DNA of 64,000 bases from Microbacterium aurantiacum (GTDB lineage: Bacteria; Actinomycetota; Actinomycetes; Actinomycetales; Microbacteriaceae), in assembly GCF_021654035.1 (NCBI RefSeq), contig NZ_JAJPDW010000001.1, positions 868,001-932,000 on the forward strand, in the 5' to 3' direction. A model generated the notes under the pieces. That model worked only from the letters and a program-made list of their open reading frames with translations, had not been told where the DNA came from and made no database searches. This document shows, in pieces, positions 43,091 through 51,259 of the stretch (positions are counted from its first letter, which is position 1; the number at the start of each line of letters is the position of its first letter). The position numbers and the translations under genes are program-made.

Positions 43091-45264
43091 GCGGGGATTC
43101 CGGTCGCTGCGCGCACGATCTCCTCTTCCGCCGCCGCGACGCCGCGGTAGACGGGGGCGAGGGCTCGCGCCATGGCCTGGATGGTGAAGCGGTCGGCGAC
43201 GATGCGGCGAGCACGGCGGGCGAGGTCTCCGTCGGAGTCCGCGGCGGCTTCGGCGGCCCGATCGAGCGCTGCATCCACGGCCTCCTCCAGGCGCGCGGAA
43301 TCCCACGTCGCGGTGAGGAAGCCGGTGTCGCCGTCGAGCACGTAGGTGGCGGGCCCGCCGCCGTCGGGGGCGACCACGACGAGGCCCGCTGCCATCGCCT
43401 CGAGCAGCGCGAGACCGAACTCCTCCTTCATGCTCGCGCAGACGTAGGCACCACCCGGCGCAGCGCGTCCCGGCATTCCCAGGCGTGCGGCGGCGAGCCA
43501 GCGCGCGGTGACGTCATTCGGGCGGTGCCCGGCGATGAGCAAGCCCCGCGCGGACCACGCGTCCTCGGGCACGGCCTGCGCGATGAGGTCCAGCTGCTCG
43601 CGCTCATCGGGGGAGGGGCTGTCGAGATCACCGCCGACGATGAGCAGATTGGCCCGCTCCGAGAGGGCGGAACCCGCCCACGTGGCAACCAGCGTCGCCA
43701 TTCCCTTGACCTTGTGGAGGCGCCCGACGGACAGGAGCAGCGGCAGGCGCCGGCGCTCGGCCGGAAGGGCGTCCAGCATCTCGGCCAGATCCGGGCTCGC
43801 TCCCGGGTACGCCGCCGCGGCGACGTCCCGGTCGATCACCTCGAGGTCGACGCCCTCGGCGACGACGGTGCGCCGATCCGGGTGCTCGGCGAGGTCGATG
43901 CCGACGAGCTCGCGCATGTCGCGGGCGAGCTCGGGACGGGGGAAGAACACGGTGTGGGATGCCGATGCGGCGAGTCCCTGCACCAGCCGCGTGCGGAACC
44001 AGAAGTGCTCGCGCTGGTCCACCGTGCCGAATCCGGAGCGGGTGAGTGCGCCCGAGCGGTCCATCGAGGCGATGACGCTGTGCGGGTCTGGAGCGACGGT
44101 GAAGACGGTGGGGATGCCGAGTTCGCGCGCGACGTCGGCGGCGGCGAGCGACCCGACGTCGGCCATGCGCAGGTGCAGGACGTCGATGCGCCCCGCCGCA
44201 CGCAGGAGCCGACGGATGCCGCGCCGCGCGGCCACGCGCAACGGCCACGCGGCGGCCGATCCGGTCGAGGCGGTGCCGAGCGGCACGCGGCCGTAGACGT
44301 GGCCGGAGGCGGTCCCCGCGACCGTGAGGAGGTCGCCGCTGGCGGCCTGCACGGAGCCGCGCGAGAGGGTGAGGACCCGGGTGACCGCGACCCCGGCCCC
44401 GTCGAGGCCGGCGGGGGTGTCGTCGGCCGACAGCAGGGCATCGCCGAGCCGCACGAGGAGGGTCGCGATCCCGCCGTTGTCGCCCGCGCCGGCGGACGAC
44501 AGGCTGGGGTCGATGTCGGCGTGGAGGAACAGCTGCGCCACGGTGAGGCCCTCGCGCGGGGCGGCAGTGGGCGGCGGGTCGAGGTCGATCAGAGCGAGAC
44601 GCGCCACGTCGCCGAGCCGCCCGCCGGCGTCGACGAGGGCGTCGAGCTGTCGTTCGAGCTCGCTCTGCCCCTGGGCGTCGGCGCGCTGGCCGAGGGCGGC
44701 GATCGCGGCTTCGCGGACCCCGTCGCTCTCGGCGGTATCGAACGCGAACCGCCGCAGCGGCCCGTCGGCTGACGGATGCCGCACCAGGCCCAGCGTCTCC
44801 ACGAGTCGGGTGCGCGCGGCGACATCCCACCCGCCGAGGAGCGCCGACTCGAGCGCGACGACGAGGGTCTCCCCGGCCGGCGACGACCACTTCTCCAGCG
44901 TCTGCTGGGCGAGCATTCCGGTGAATCCGCCGCCTGCGACGAGACGGATGAGCGCGGCGATCGCGTGCGTCTGCGGCATCGACTGGCCGAGAGCCCACGC
45001 GGCGTGCTCGCGCACCCACGGGCGCGGATCGCGCAGCAGCTCGCAGAGGAGTGTCCCGGCATCCGCGTCCTGCATCTCGGCGAGGGCGTGGACGGCCGCG
45101 AGCACGATGATGTCGTCGTCGCCCGCGAGGGCTGCCGTGAGAAGGCGAAGCGTCCTCACGCCGGGGTCGCGGCCGGCTTCCACCGCGAGCTCTTCCGCGG
45201 CGCGCAGAGCCGAGACGATGGTCGGCGCCTGGGCGATGCGATCGATCGCCATCTGGGTTCCCAT
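43087..45264 (-). CDS. HEAT-repeat / GT4 glycosyltransferase fusion
   Basis: A 725-residue fusion. Residues about 1-235 are helical HEAT-like repeats (LRLLTAALAGDDDIIVLAAV, LCELLRDPRPWVREHAAWAL, VREAAIAALGQRA). Residues about 260-720 are a GT4-type GT-B enzyme with LLLSVGRLHKVKGMATLVATW and SMKEEFGLALLEAMAAGLVV, which holds the E-x7-E donor motif. The HEAT region may dock a partner such as the UGT encoded next. Leaderless start (TACGCT). Confidence 0.85.
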   Translation of the reverse strand: MGTQMAIDRIAQAPTIVSALRAAEELAVEAGRDPGVRTLRLLTAALAGDDDIIVLAAVHALAEMQDADAGTLLCELLRDPRPWVREHAAWALGQSMPQTHAIAALIRLVAGGGFTGMLAQQTLEKWSSPAGETLVVALESALLGGWDVAARTRLVETLGLVRHPSADGPLRRFAFDTAESDGVREAAIAALGQRADAQGQSELERQLDALVDAGGRLGDVARLALIDLDPPPTAAPREGLTVAQLFLHADIDPSLSSAGAGDNGGIATLLVRLGDALLSADDTPAGLDGAGVAVTRVLTLSRGSVQAASGDLLTVAGTASGHVYGRVPLGTASTGSAAAWPLRVAARRGIRRLLRAAGRIDVLHLRMADVGSLAAADVARELGIPTVFTVAPDPHSVIASMDRSGALTRSGFGTVDQREHFWFRTRLVQGLAASASHTVFFPRPELARDMRELVGIDLAEHPDRRTVVAEGVDLEVIDRDVAAAAYPGASPDLAEMLDALPAERRRLPLLLSVGRLHKVKGMATLVATWAGSALSERANLLIVGGDLDSPSPDEREQLDLIAQAVPEDAWSARGLLIAGHRPNDVTARWLAAARLGMPGRAAPGGAYVCASMKEEFGLALLEAMAAGLVVVAPDGGGPATYVLDGDTGFLTATWDSARLEEAVDAALDRAAEAAADSDGDLARRARRIVADRFTIQAMARALAPVYRGVAAAEEEIVRAATGIPA

Positions 45265-45276
45265 GGCGCGAGCGTA
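45265..45276 (-). promoter_or_regulatory. Leaderless -10 (TACGCT)
   Basis: Minus strand TACGCT, six bases, ATG 45264. Confidence 0.5.
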
Positions 45277-45339
45277 TCCACTGCCGGAGGGGGTGAGGGT
45301 CGCTTGACAACAATGCGTCCCCGTGCTCGCCGCGGGTGT

Positions 45340-45351
45340 CAGGATGGCCTG
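45340..45351 (+). promoter_or_regulatory. Leaderless -10 (CAGGAT)
   Basis: CAGGAT, six bases, GTG 45352. It fixes the photolyase start. Confidence 0.45.
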
Positions 45352-46788
45352 GTGAAGGCGGCACTGATCCTCGGAACGCAGCAGTTCGACGCCCATCCCG
45401 CCTTCGTCGACGACGACATCGACGTCTTCTTCTTCGTGGAGTCGCCGGCGGTGTTCGAGCGGCGTCCGCATCACGCGCACAAGATGGTGCTGATCCTCTC
45501 GGCGATGCGCCACACCGCCGCGGCCCTCGAGGCGGCCGGACGCCGGGTTGAGCGGGTGCCGCTGGCGGAGGGCCGGGGGTTCGCCGACGGTGTGCGGCAG
45601 CTCGTCCGCACCCACGGCATCGACGGTCTCGCCTGGATGAGCGCGACCGATCGCGGGGTCGACGCGCGCCTGCGACGCCTGTGCGAGGAGGAGGGCCTCC
45701 GTTCGAGGGTGTACCCCGACGCGCTGTTCCTCACCCCCGCCGCCGAGCTCGACGACTGGTTCGCCGGGCATCCGAGCGCTCGCATGGAGGACTTCTACCG
45801 CTGGCAGCGCCGCCGCACCGGCGTCCTCATGGACGGAGCGAAGCCCGCCGCCGGGCGCTGGAACTTCGACGCCGACAATCGCGAGCCGCTCCCGAAGGGC
45901 GGAATCGACATCCCGCCGCTGCCGCCGCTGGAGCACGACGACATCACGCGGGAGGTGATCTCCGAGATCGCCGAGCGGTTCCCGGACCACCCGGGGGACC
46001 CCGCGCGGTTCTGGCTCCCCGTGACGCCCGACGAAGCGCGCGGCTGGCTGGCCGACTTCGTCGCGCGCCGCCTCGCGCAGTTCGGCCCTTACGAGGATGC
46101 GATGGCGGCGGACGAGCCGTTCCTCTTCCACTCGATCCTCAGCCCCGCCCTGAACATCGGGCTGCTGACGGTCGACGAGGTGATCGAGGCGGCGACGGAT
46201 GCCGAGGGCGTGCCGCTGAACTCCCTCGAGGGTTTCGTGCGGCAGGTGATCGGCTGGCGCGAGTACATGCGCGGCGCCTACCGCGCGTGGCCCCACCTGC
46301 GGGATGCCAACCACTTCGCGCTCCGCCGGGAGCTGGAGCCCTGGTGGTACGACGGGGTGGGTATTCCGGACGACCTGCCGGTGCCGGTGCGCACCGTCTT
46401 GGAACGCGTGCTGGCCACCGGCTACGCCCACCACATCGAGCGCCTCATGGTGCTCGGCAACTGGTTCCTGCTGCAGGGGTACGCCCCGCGCGCGGTGTTC
46501 GAGTGGTTCAGCGCCCTCTTCGTCGACGCCTACGAGTGGGTCATGGTCCCCAACGTCCAGGGGATGAGCCAGTACGCCGATGGCGGGGGAGTGGCCACGA
46601 AGCCGTACATCTCCGGTGGGGCCTACCTGCAGCGGATGGGCTCGTGGTGGCCCACCCAGAAGGCGGCGCGCGAGTCGACCTTCACCACCGCGTACTGGGA
46701 CTTCCTCGAAGCGCACGAGGAGCGTCTGCGGGAGAACCACCGCATGGCCGTGCCGCTCGCGCAGATGCGCAAGCGGCACGGGGAGTGA
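45352..46788 (+). CDS. PhrB-type cryptochrome/photolyase without Fe-S cysteines
   Basis: A 478-residue member of the prokaryotic (6-4) photolyase / FeS-BCP group. Seen: ALILGTQQFDAHPAF start, FVESPAVFERRPHHAHKMVL, the FAD-binding helical part with NSLEGFVRQVIGWREYMRG, MVLGNWFLLQGYAP, and PNVQGMSQYADGGGVATKPY then ISGGAYLQRM. Members normally coordinate a 4Fe-4S cluster by four Cys; here that region reads MGSWWPTQKAARESTF and the protein has only one Cys (RRLCEEEG), so the cluster must be absent. Light-dependent DNA repair or light sensing. Confidence 0.9.
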   Translation: MKAALILGTQQFDAHPAFVDDDIDVFFFVESPAVFERRPHHAHKMVLILSAMRHTAAALEAAGRRVERVPLAEGRGFADGVRQLVRTHGIDGLAWMSATDRGVDARLRRLCEEEGLRSRVYPDALFLTPAAELDDWFAGHPSARMEDFYRWQRRRTGVLMDGAKPAAGRWNFDADNREPLPKGGIDIPPLPPLEHDDITREVISEIAERFPDHPGDPARFWLPVTPDEARGWLADFVARRLAQFGPYEDAMAADEPFLFHSILSPALNIGLLTVDEVIEAATDAEGVPLNSLEGFVRQVIGWREYMRGAYRAWPHLRDANHFALRRELEPWWYDGVGIPDDLPVPVRTVLERVLATGYAHHIERLMVLGNWFLLQGYAPRAVFEWFSALFVDAYEWVMVPNVQGMSQYADGGGVATKPYISGGAYLQRMGSWWPTQKAARESTFTTAYWDFLEAHEERLRENHRMAVPLAQMRKRHGE

Positions 46789-46800
46789 GGCCGGGAGGTC

Positions 46801-47343
46801 TCAGCGCTTCGGCGTGCGGTTCTCCGCGCTGACCATCCAGGACAGCTGCTCGAGACGGCCGAGGATCTCGTGCAGGAGATCGGCGCTCGTGGGGTCTTCC
46901 TCGTCGATGCCGTCGTGCACCTCGCGGCACGTCGTGCAGACGGCGTCCAGGCGCTCGGTGATGAGGTCCACGACCTCGGTCGTGTCGATTTCGCCCTGCG
47001 GGAACTCCGGGAGCGTGGTGGTCTCGGCGACGACGTCGCTGCGGCCGTCCGGAAGGGCGTGCAGCGAGCGCATGCGCTCGGCGATGGTGTCGGCGAACTC
47101 GCGCGCGGCGTCGATGATCTCATCGAGCTGAAGGTGCGTGTCGCGGAAGTTGCGGCCGACGACGTTCCAGTGGGCCTGCTTGCCCTGCAGCGACAGCTCG
47201 ATGAGGTCCACGAGGACCTTCTGCATGCTCTCGCTCAGCTGCTCGGAGGCCTGGAACCCCTGCTCGGCGTTCTGCTCGGCGGTCAGTTCGGCGCCCCGGC
47301 GCGCGGGGCGGCGCTTGTTGGTCTTCGTCGTGTTCGTGGTCAC
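46801..47343 (-). CDS. dps: Dps DNA-protection ferritin-like protein
   Basis: A 180-residue Dps protein: a dodecamer that oxidises and stores iron and protects DNA in starvation. Seen: a Lys/Arg-rich N-terminal tail (KTNKRRPARRG) for DNA binding, KQAHWNVVGRNFRDTHLQLD with ferroxidase His and Asp, and EIIDAAREFADTIAERM. GTG 47343 is leaderless-like (TACCGT seven bases upstream). Converges on the photolyase gene, another DNA-damage gene. Confidence 0.93.
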   Translation of the reverse strand: MTTNTTKTNKRRPARRGAELTAEQNAEQGFQASEQLSESMQKVLVDLIELSLQGKQAHWNVVGRNFRDTHLQLDEIIDAAREFADTIAERMRSLHALPDGRSDVVAETTTLPEFPQGEIDTTEVVDLITERLDAVCTTCREVHDGIDEEDPTSADLLHEILGRLEQLSWMVSAENRTPKR

Positions 47344-47356
47344 GAGGTCGACGGTA
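47344..47356 (-). promoter_or_regulatory. Leaderless-type -10 (TACCGT, 7-base spacer)
   Basis: Minus strand TACCGT, seven bases, GTG 47343. Confidence 0.4.
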
Positions 47357-47432
47357 GACCCGAACCCGGCGGTCGTGCCGGGGATTGTGAGAGCTCCGGT
47401 GACGTGCTAGTCGTCGGTCGTCCGGCGCCGAT

Positions 47433-48182
47433 TCACGGGGTGAGGCGGTAGAGCACCTCGGGCCGCCCGCGCGCGCCGAAGCGGTGCGACACGGTGGCGC
47501 CACCGGTCGAGGCGAGGTGATCGAGATACCGGCGGACGGTCGCGCGGGAGGCGCCGAGCTCATCGGCGAGGCTCCGCGCGCTCACCGGCACGGTGGTGTC
47601 GAGCGCCGCGACGACGCGGGCGAGCGTCGATGCCGACAGTCCTTTGGGAAGGGGCAGCGACAGAGGATCGGATGCCGCGGCGGCGGGCACCGCGCCCGGC
47701 GGGGTCACCAGCCCGTCGATCTGCCCCTGTCCGAGGCCCACGGCCGTCTCGCTCGGGCGGGCGGGCCGTCGATCGGCATACTCGCTCAGCCGCGCCGCGA
47801 ACGCCTCCTTCGTGAAGGGCTTCACGAGGTACCCCGCCACGTGCGCAGCGAGTGCCTGGCGGACGGTGAAGGTGTCGCGCGCGGAGCTGATGACGATCAC
47901 GTCGACATCCCACTCCCGAACGAGGCGGAGCCGGTGCAGCACCTCGATGCCGCTGAAATCGGGAAGGTTCATGTCCAGCAGCACGAGGTCGACGGCGCGG
48001 TCGGCGGCGAGCCGGGCGGCGGCGGCACCCGTCCGCGCCGTGCCGATGAGGCGGAAGCGCGGCAGCTCGGCGAGGTACGCGGTGTGCAGACGCACCACGG
48101 CGGGGTCGTCGTCGACGATGAGGGTGCGGATCGGCGGCGGGGCGCTCATCTGATCCCCGCTCGCCGCGTGTCCTCCGGTCAT
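47433..48182 (-). CDS. CitB/DcuR-type response regulator
   Basis: A 249-residue regulator. Seen: receiver domain with DDDP acidic pocket, phospho-Asp in LVLLDMNLPDFSG, VISSARD, and the conserved Lys in YLVKPF; then a linker and a C-terminal winged HTH (SARSLADELGASRATVRRYL) of the CitB type. ATG 48182 overlaps the kinase stop as ATGA; ATG 48149 is an alternative. It likely activates the divergent tctCBA genes. Confidence 0.9.
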   Translation of the reverse strand: MTGGHAASGDQMSAPPPIRTLIVDDDPAVVRLHTAYLAELPRFRLIGTARTGAAAARLAADRAVDLVLLDMNLPDFSGIEVLHRLRLVREWDVDVIVISSARDTFTVRQALAAHVAGYLVKPFTKEAFAARLSEYADRRPARPSETAVGLGQGQIDGLVTPPGAVPAAAASDPLSLPLPKGLSASTLARVVAALDTTVPVSARSLADELGASRATVRRYLDHLASTGGATVSHRFGARGRPEVLYRLTP

Positions 48183-49456
48183 CGCCGGACCTCCGCCGGG
48201 GCGGCGGGCATGTCGACGGTGAAGCGGGCGCCGCCCCACGCGGACCGCCCGACCTCGATCGTCCCGGCGCGGGCCGCGATCTCGCGGCGGACGATGTCGA
48301 GCCCCACACCGCGGTCCGGTGCCGCGGCCGTGCCCTCGGGCGTCTTCGTCGTCACGCCGCGCTCGAAGATGCGCAGGCGCGCGGCATCCGGGATGCCGGG
48401 GCCGTCGTCGTCGACGACGATATGCACGGCGTGCGCGTCCGCGACCACCAGGAGCCGCACGCGGCCGGCGGCGGGGTGCTCGCTCGCCGCCTCGATCGCG
48501 TTGCGGCAGAGGTTCGCGATGACGACGAGATCGGCATCCGTCATCACCGAGGGCGTGACGGTCGTGAGCGGATCGAGCTCGAGCGCCACGCCGGCGCCGG
48601 CGGCGTCGTCGGCGAGGCCCGTGACGAGCGCGCGGAGGGCGGGGTCGGCGACGTCCGGCGCGTCCCAACCGGGGGTCGAGACCGGGGCGATGCCGTCGAC
48701 GTACTGGAGCGCCGCGTCGGCGTCCCCCTCGGCGACGAGGCCGCGGATGACGTGCAGGCGTGTGCGGAATTCGTGCGTGGCGTCCCGGAGGGCGCCCGCG
48801 ATGCGTCGCTGCGTCTCGGCCTCCCGCGCGCGGTCCTCGAGCCGCCGGACCCGTCCGCGCAGCGCGACCACGAGCGCCGCGCTGATCGCGCAGCCGGCCA
48901 CGACCGATGCGAGCACCCACGGCAGGAGGGCGGCGATCGCCTGATCGAAATCGGCCGCAATCTCGCTCTCCAGGATGCCGACCGACGCTGTCCCGACGAC
49001 CACGCCGTCCGCGGTCACGGGCACCTTCGCGCGGAGCGTCGGTCCGAGCGTCCCCGTCTCGGTGCCCACGAACGTCTCGCCCGCGAGGACGTCGGCGGGG
49101 TCGGTGGAGACCTTCAGCCCGCGCTGGGACGCGGTGGGGTGCGTGAGGCGGATGCCGTCGGCATCCGTGATGACCACGTAGTCGACGCCGGCGGCTTGTT
49201 CGATGAGGTCGGCGAGGGGCTGCAGCTCCGCCATCGCGGCGGCGCGGTCGTCGGTCACCGCCGTCCGCACCTGGTCGAGCGCGGCGAGGCTCCGCGAGAC
49301 GTCGAGCACGCGTTCGGTCGTGACCTGACGCAGCGTCCGCTCTTGCACAGAGGTCGCGACGAGGGTCGTGATCGCCACGCACGCGAGGACCACCAGGCAC
49401 TGCACCACGAGCAACGGCAGCAGACGCAGGCGACGGATGCCGGTCGAGGTCGTCAT
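48179..49456 (-). CDS. CitA/DcuS-type sensor histidine kinase
   Basis: A 425-residue membrane kinase. Seen: helix 1 at about 12-35, an extracytoplasmic PDC/CitA-like sensor (about 40-165) with DYVVITDADGIRLTHP and GTASVGILES, helix 2 at about 175-198, a short linker, phospho-His in ATHEFRTRLHVI, and the ATPase N/G boxes (NLCRNAIEAAS, DDDGPGIP, GVGLDIVRRE). Members sense di- or tricarboxylates, which fits the neighbouring TctCBA importer. RBS GGAGGAG. Confidence 0.92.
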   Translation of the reverse strand: MTTSTGIRRLRLLPLLVVQCLVVLACVAITTLVATSVQERTLRQVTTERVLDVSRSLAALDQVRTAVTDDRAAAMAELQPLADLIEQAAGVDYVVITDADGIRLTHPTASQRGLKVSTDPADVLAGETFVGTETGTLGPTLRAKVPVTADGVVVGTASVGILESEIAADFDQAIAALLPWVLASVVAGCAISAALVVALRGRVRRLEDRAREAETQRRIAGALRDATHEFRTRLHVIRGLVAEGDADAALQYVDGIAPVSTPGWDAPDVADPALRALVTGLADDAAGAGVALELDPLTTVTPSVMTDADLVVIANLCRNAIEAASEHPAAGRVRLLVVADAHAVHIVVDDDGPGIPDAARLRIFERGVTTKTPEGTAAAPDRGVGLDIVRREIAARAGTIEVGRSAWGGARFTVDMPAAPAEVRR

Positions 49457-49610
49457 CGGCTCCTCCGTCGCGTGCTGCTCGCGCCGTGCCGGACGTCGTC
49501 GCCGTGAGCATCAATGAGCGAAAGTCGTCTTGCCTGCCCGCCGGGGGGCGCGCGGTGCGAGTCTACCTCCCACATTCGCGGCCACGACGGCGTCCGCGAG
49601 GGAGGCGAAG

Positions 49611-50591
49611 ATGCGTCGGAGAATCACCGGAACGATCGTGGGAGTGCTCGCGGGAGCGCTCTTCCTCACCGCGGCGGTCCACGCCGCCGGAACCGGGGGT
49701 GCGGCCAGTCCCCGCACGAAGGTGACCCTCGTGGCCCCCGCGGCCCCGGGCGGCGGATGGGATGCGTTCGCCCGCGAGGCGCAGCAGGTCATGCGCGCCG
49801 ACAACATCGCCCAGGGCGTGCAGGTCGTGAACGTCCCGGGGGCCTCCGGCACGATCGGAATCGCGCAGGTCGCAGAGATGGGCGACCGGCACGATCTGAT
49901 GATGGTCACCGGCGGTGTCATGGTCGGCGGCATCCTCATCAACGATTCGCAGGTGACCCTCGAGGACGTCGTCCCGGTGGCGCGCCTCGCGGACGACTTC
50001 AACGTCCTCGTCGTCCCCGCCGACTCGCCCTACGAGACGCTCGCCGACTTCGCCGCGGACCTCGCCGCGAACCCCGGCGGCACGGCGATCGCAGGCGGCT
50101 CCCTCGGCGGCATCGACCACCTCCTCGCCGGACTCCTGGCGAAGGAGGCCGGGGCGGATCCCGCCGCGGTCAACTACCTCGCCTACCCGGGCGGCGGTGA
50201 GGTCGTGACCTCGCTCCTGTCCAAGACCGCCAAGGCGGGCCTCTCGGGCTACAACGAATTCCGCGACCAGATCGCCTCCGGCAACCTCCGCGCACTCGGG
50301 ATGTCGGCGGAGGAGCCGGTGCCCGGCATCGACGTCCCCACCTTCCGCGAGGAGGGGATCGATGTGGCCATGTCGAACTGGCGCGGCTACGTCGCCCCGC
50401 CGGGGGTCTCCGACGAGGTCCGCGACGAGCTGGTGGCGATGCTCACCGAGCTCCGCGAGACCGAAGCGTGGGCCGAGGTGCTCGAGCGCAACGGCTGGGT
50501 CGACAGCTTCATGGTGGGCGAGGAGTTCGCCGCCTTCATCTCCGAGGAAAGCCGCCGCACGGCGCAGATCATCGAGGAGCTCGGACTGTGA
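49611..50591 (+). CDS. tctC: TctC tricarboxylate-type substrate-binding protein
   Basis: A 326-residue exported TTT-family (Bug) binding protein. Seen: signal helix at about 6-26, VTLVAPAAPGGGWDAFAREA, VVNVPGASGTIGIAQVAE, and SLGGIDHLLAGLLAKEAG with NYLAYPGGGEVVTSLL, all typical Bug blocks. ATG 49611 has GGGAGG six bases upstream. First gene of tctCBA, divergent from the two-component system that probably controls it. Confidence 0.92.
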   Translation: MRRRITGTIVGVLAGALFLTAAVHAAGTGGAASPRTKVTLVAPAAPGGGWDAFAREAQQVMRADNIAQGVQVVNVPGASGTIGIAQVAEMGDRHDLMMVTGGVMVGGILINDSQVTLEDVVPVARLADDFNVLVVPADSPYETLADFAADLAANPGGTAIAGGSLGGIDHLLAGLLAKEAGADPAAVNYLAYPGGGEVVTSLLSKTAKAGLSGYNEFRDQIASGNLRALGMSAEEPVPGIDVPTFREEGIDVAMSNWRGYVAPPGVSDEVRDELVAMLTELRETEAWAEVLERNGWVDSFMVGEEFAAFISEESRRTAQIIEELGL

Positions 50592-51259
50592 GCGCAGGAA
50601 TCGACCTCGGGCCGGGGAACGACCCGGCCCCGCCCACCACGGGAACCCTTCGGGTGCAGCGGATGCCGCGCTGGTACACCGGCCGGAGCGAGCTGATCAT
50701 CGTCGCCGGCGTGATCGCTTTGGCGGTGGCCCTCACCGCCGGCATCGTCACGATGGAGATCCCGGAGGGCGCCGCGTTCCCCGGTCCCACCTTCTTCCCG
50801 ATCATCGTCGCGGTGTTCCTCTACGTCGTGGGGGTCGCCCTCGCGATCGACGTCCTCCGCGCACCGCAGCGTCCGCACGTCGCGGACGACCCCGTGGAGA
50901 TCTCGGACGAGATGCTGCGCGACCTGGGCGGGATCGACGCCACGAGCGAGATCCGCGTGGTCTCTCCCGAAGACTCCGGCGCCGCTGCAGGCGTCGGCGG
51001 CTCCGGCCGCGGCTCCATCGACGTCAAGACCGTCGTGATCACGATCGGCGCGCTCGCCGGCTTCATCCTCGTCCTGCCGTTCGCCGGCTGGCTGCTGTCG
51101 GCGGCGGCGCTCTTCTGGGTTGTCGCCTGGGCGTTCGGCAGTCGCCGCCCGCTCATGGACATCGCCATCGGCGTGATCATGTCGGCATCCGTGCAGTTGG
51201 CGTTCGGCGCCGGACTCGGGCTCTCCCTGCCCGCCGGCTTCCTGGAAGGAATCCTCTGA
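50588..51259 (+). CDS. tctB: TctB small membrane subunit
   Basis: A 223-residue TTT small subunit with four predicted helices. Seen: ELIIVAGVIALAVALTAGIV, GPTFFPIIVAVFLYVVGVAL, a polar loop of about 60 residues, then two C-terminal helix pairs. GTG 50588 overlaps tctC and its stop overlaps tctA, so the three are tightly coupled. The loop is longer than in many TctB. Confidence 0.88.
   Translation: MSAGIDLGPGNDPAPPTTGTLRVQRMPRWYTGRSELIIVAGVIALAVALTAGIVTMEIPEGAAFPGPTFFPIIVAVFLYVVGVALAIDVLRAPQRPHVADDPVEISDEMLRDLGGIDATSEIRVVSPEDSGAAAGVGGSGRGSIDVKTVVITIGALAGFILVLPFAGWLLSAAALFWVVAWAFGSRRPLMDIAIGVIMSASVQLAFGAGLGLSLPAGFLEGIL

Noticed and set aside
41459..43150. Long plus-strand frames over the 153-bp repeats and glycosyltransferase
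   Set aside because: They follow the repeat and the antisense of a real gene, and have no recognisable domain.
45304..45309. TTGACA as a -35 for the photolyase gene
   Set aside because: It lies 30 bases from the CAGGAT hexamer, too far for one promoter, and no -10 follows at 16-18 bases.
49457..49610. Small gene between the kinase and tctC
   Set aside because: No frame shows coding bias with a plausible start; the gap is best read as a divergent promoter region.
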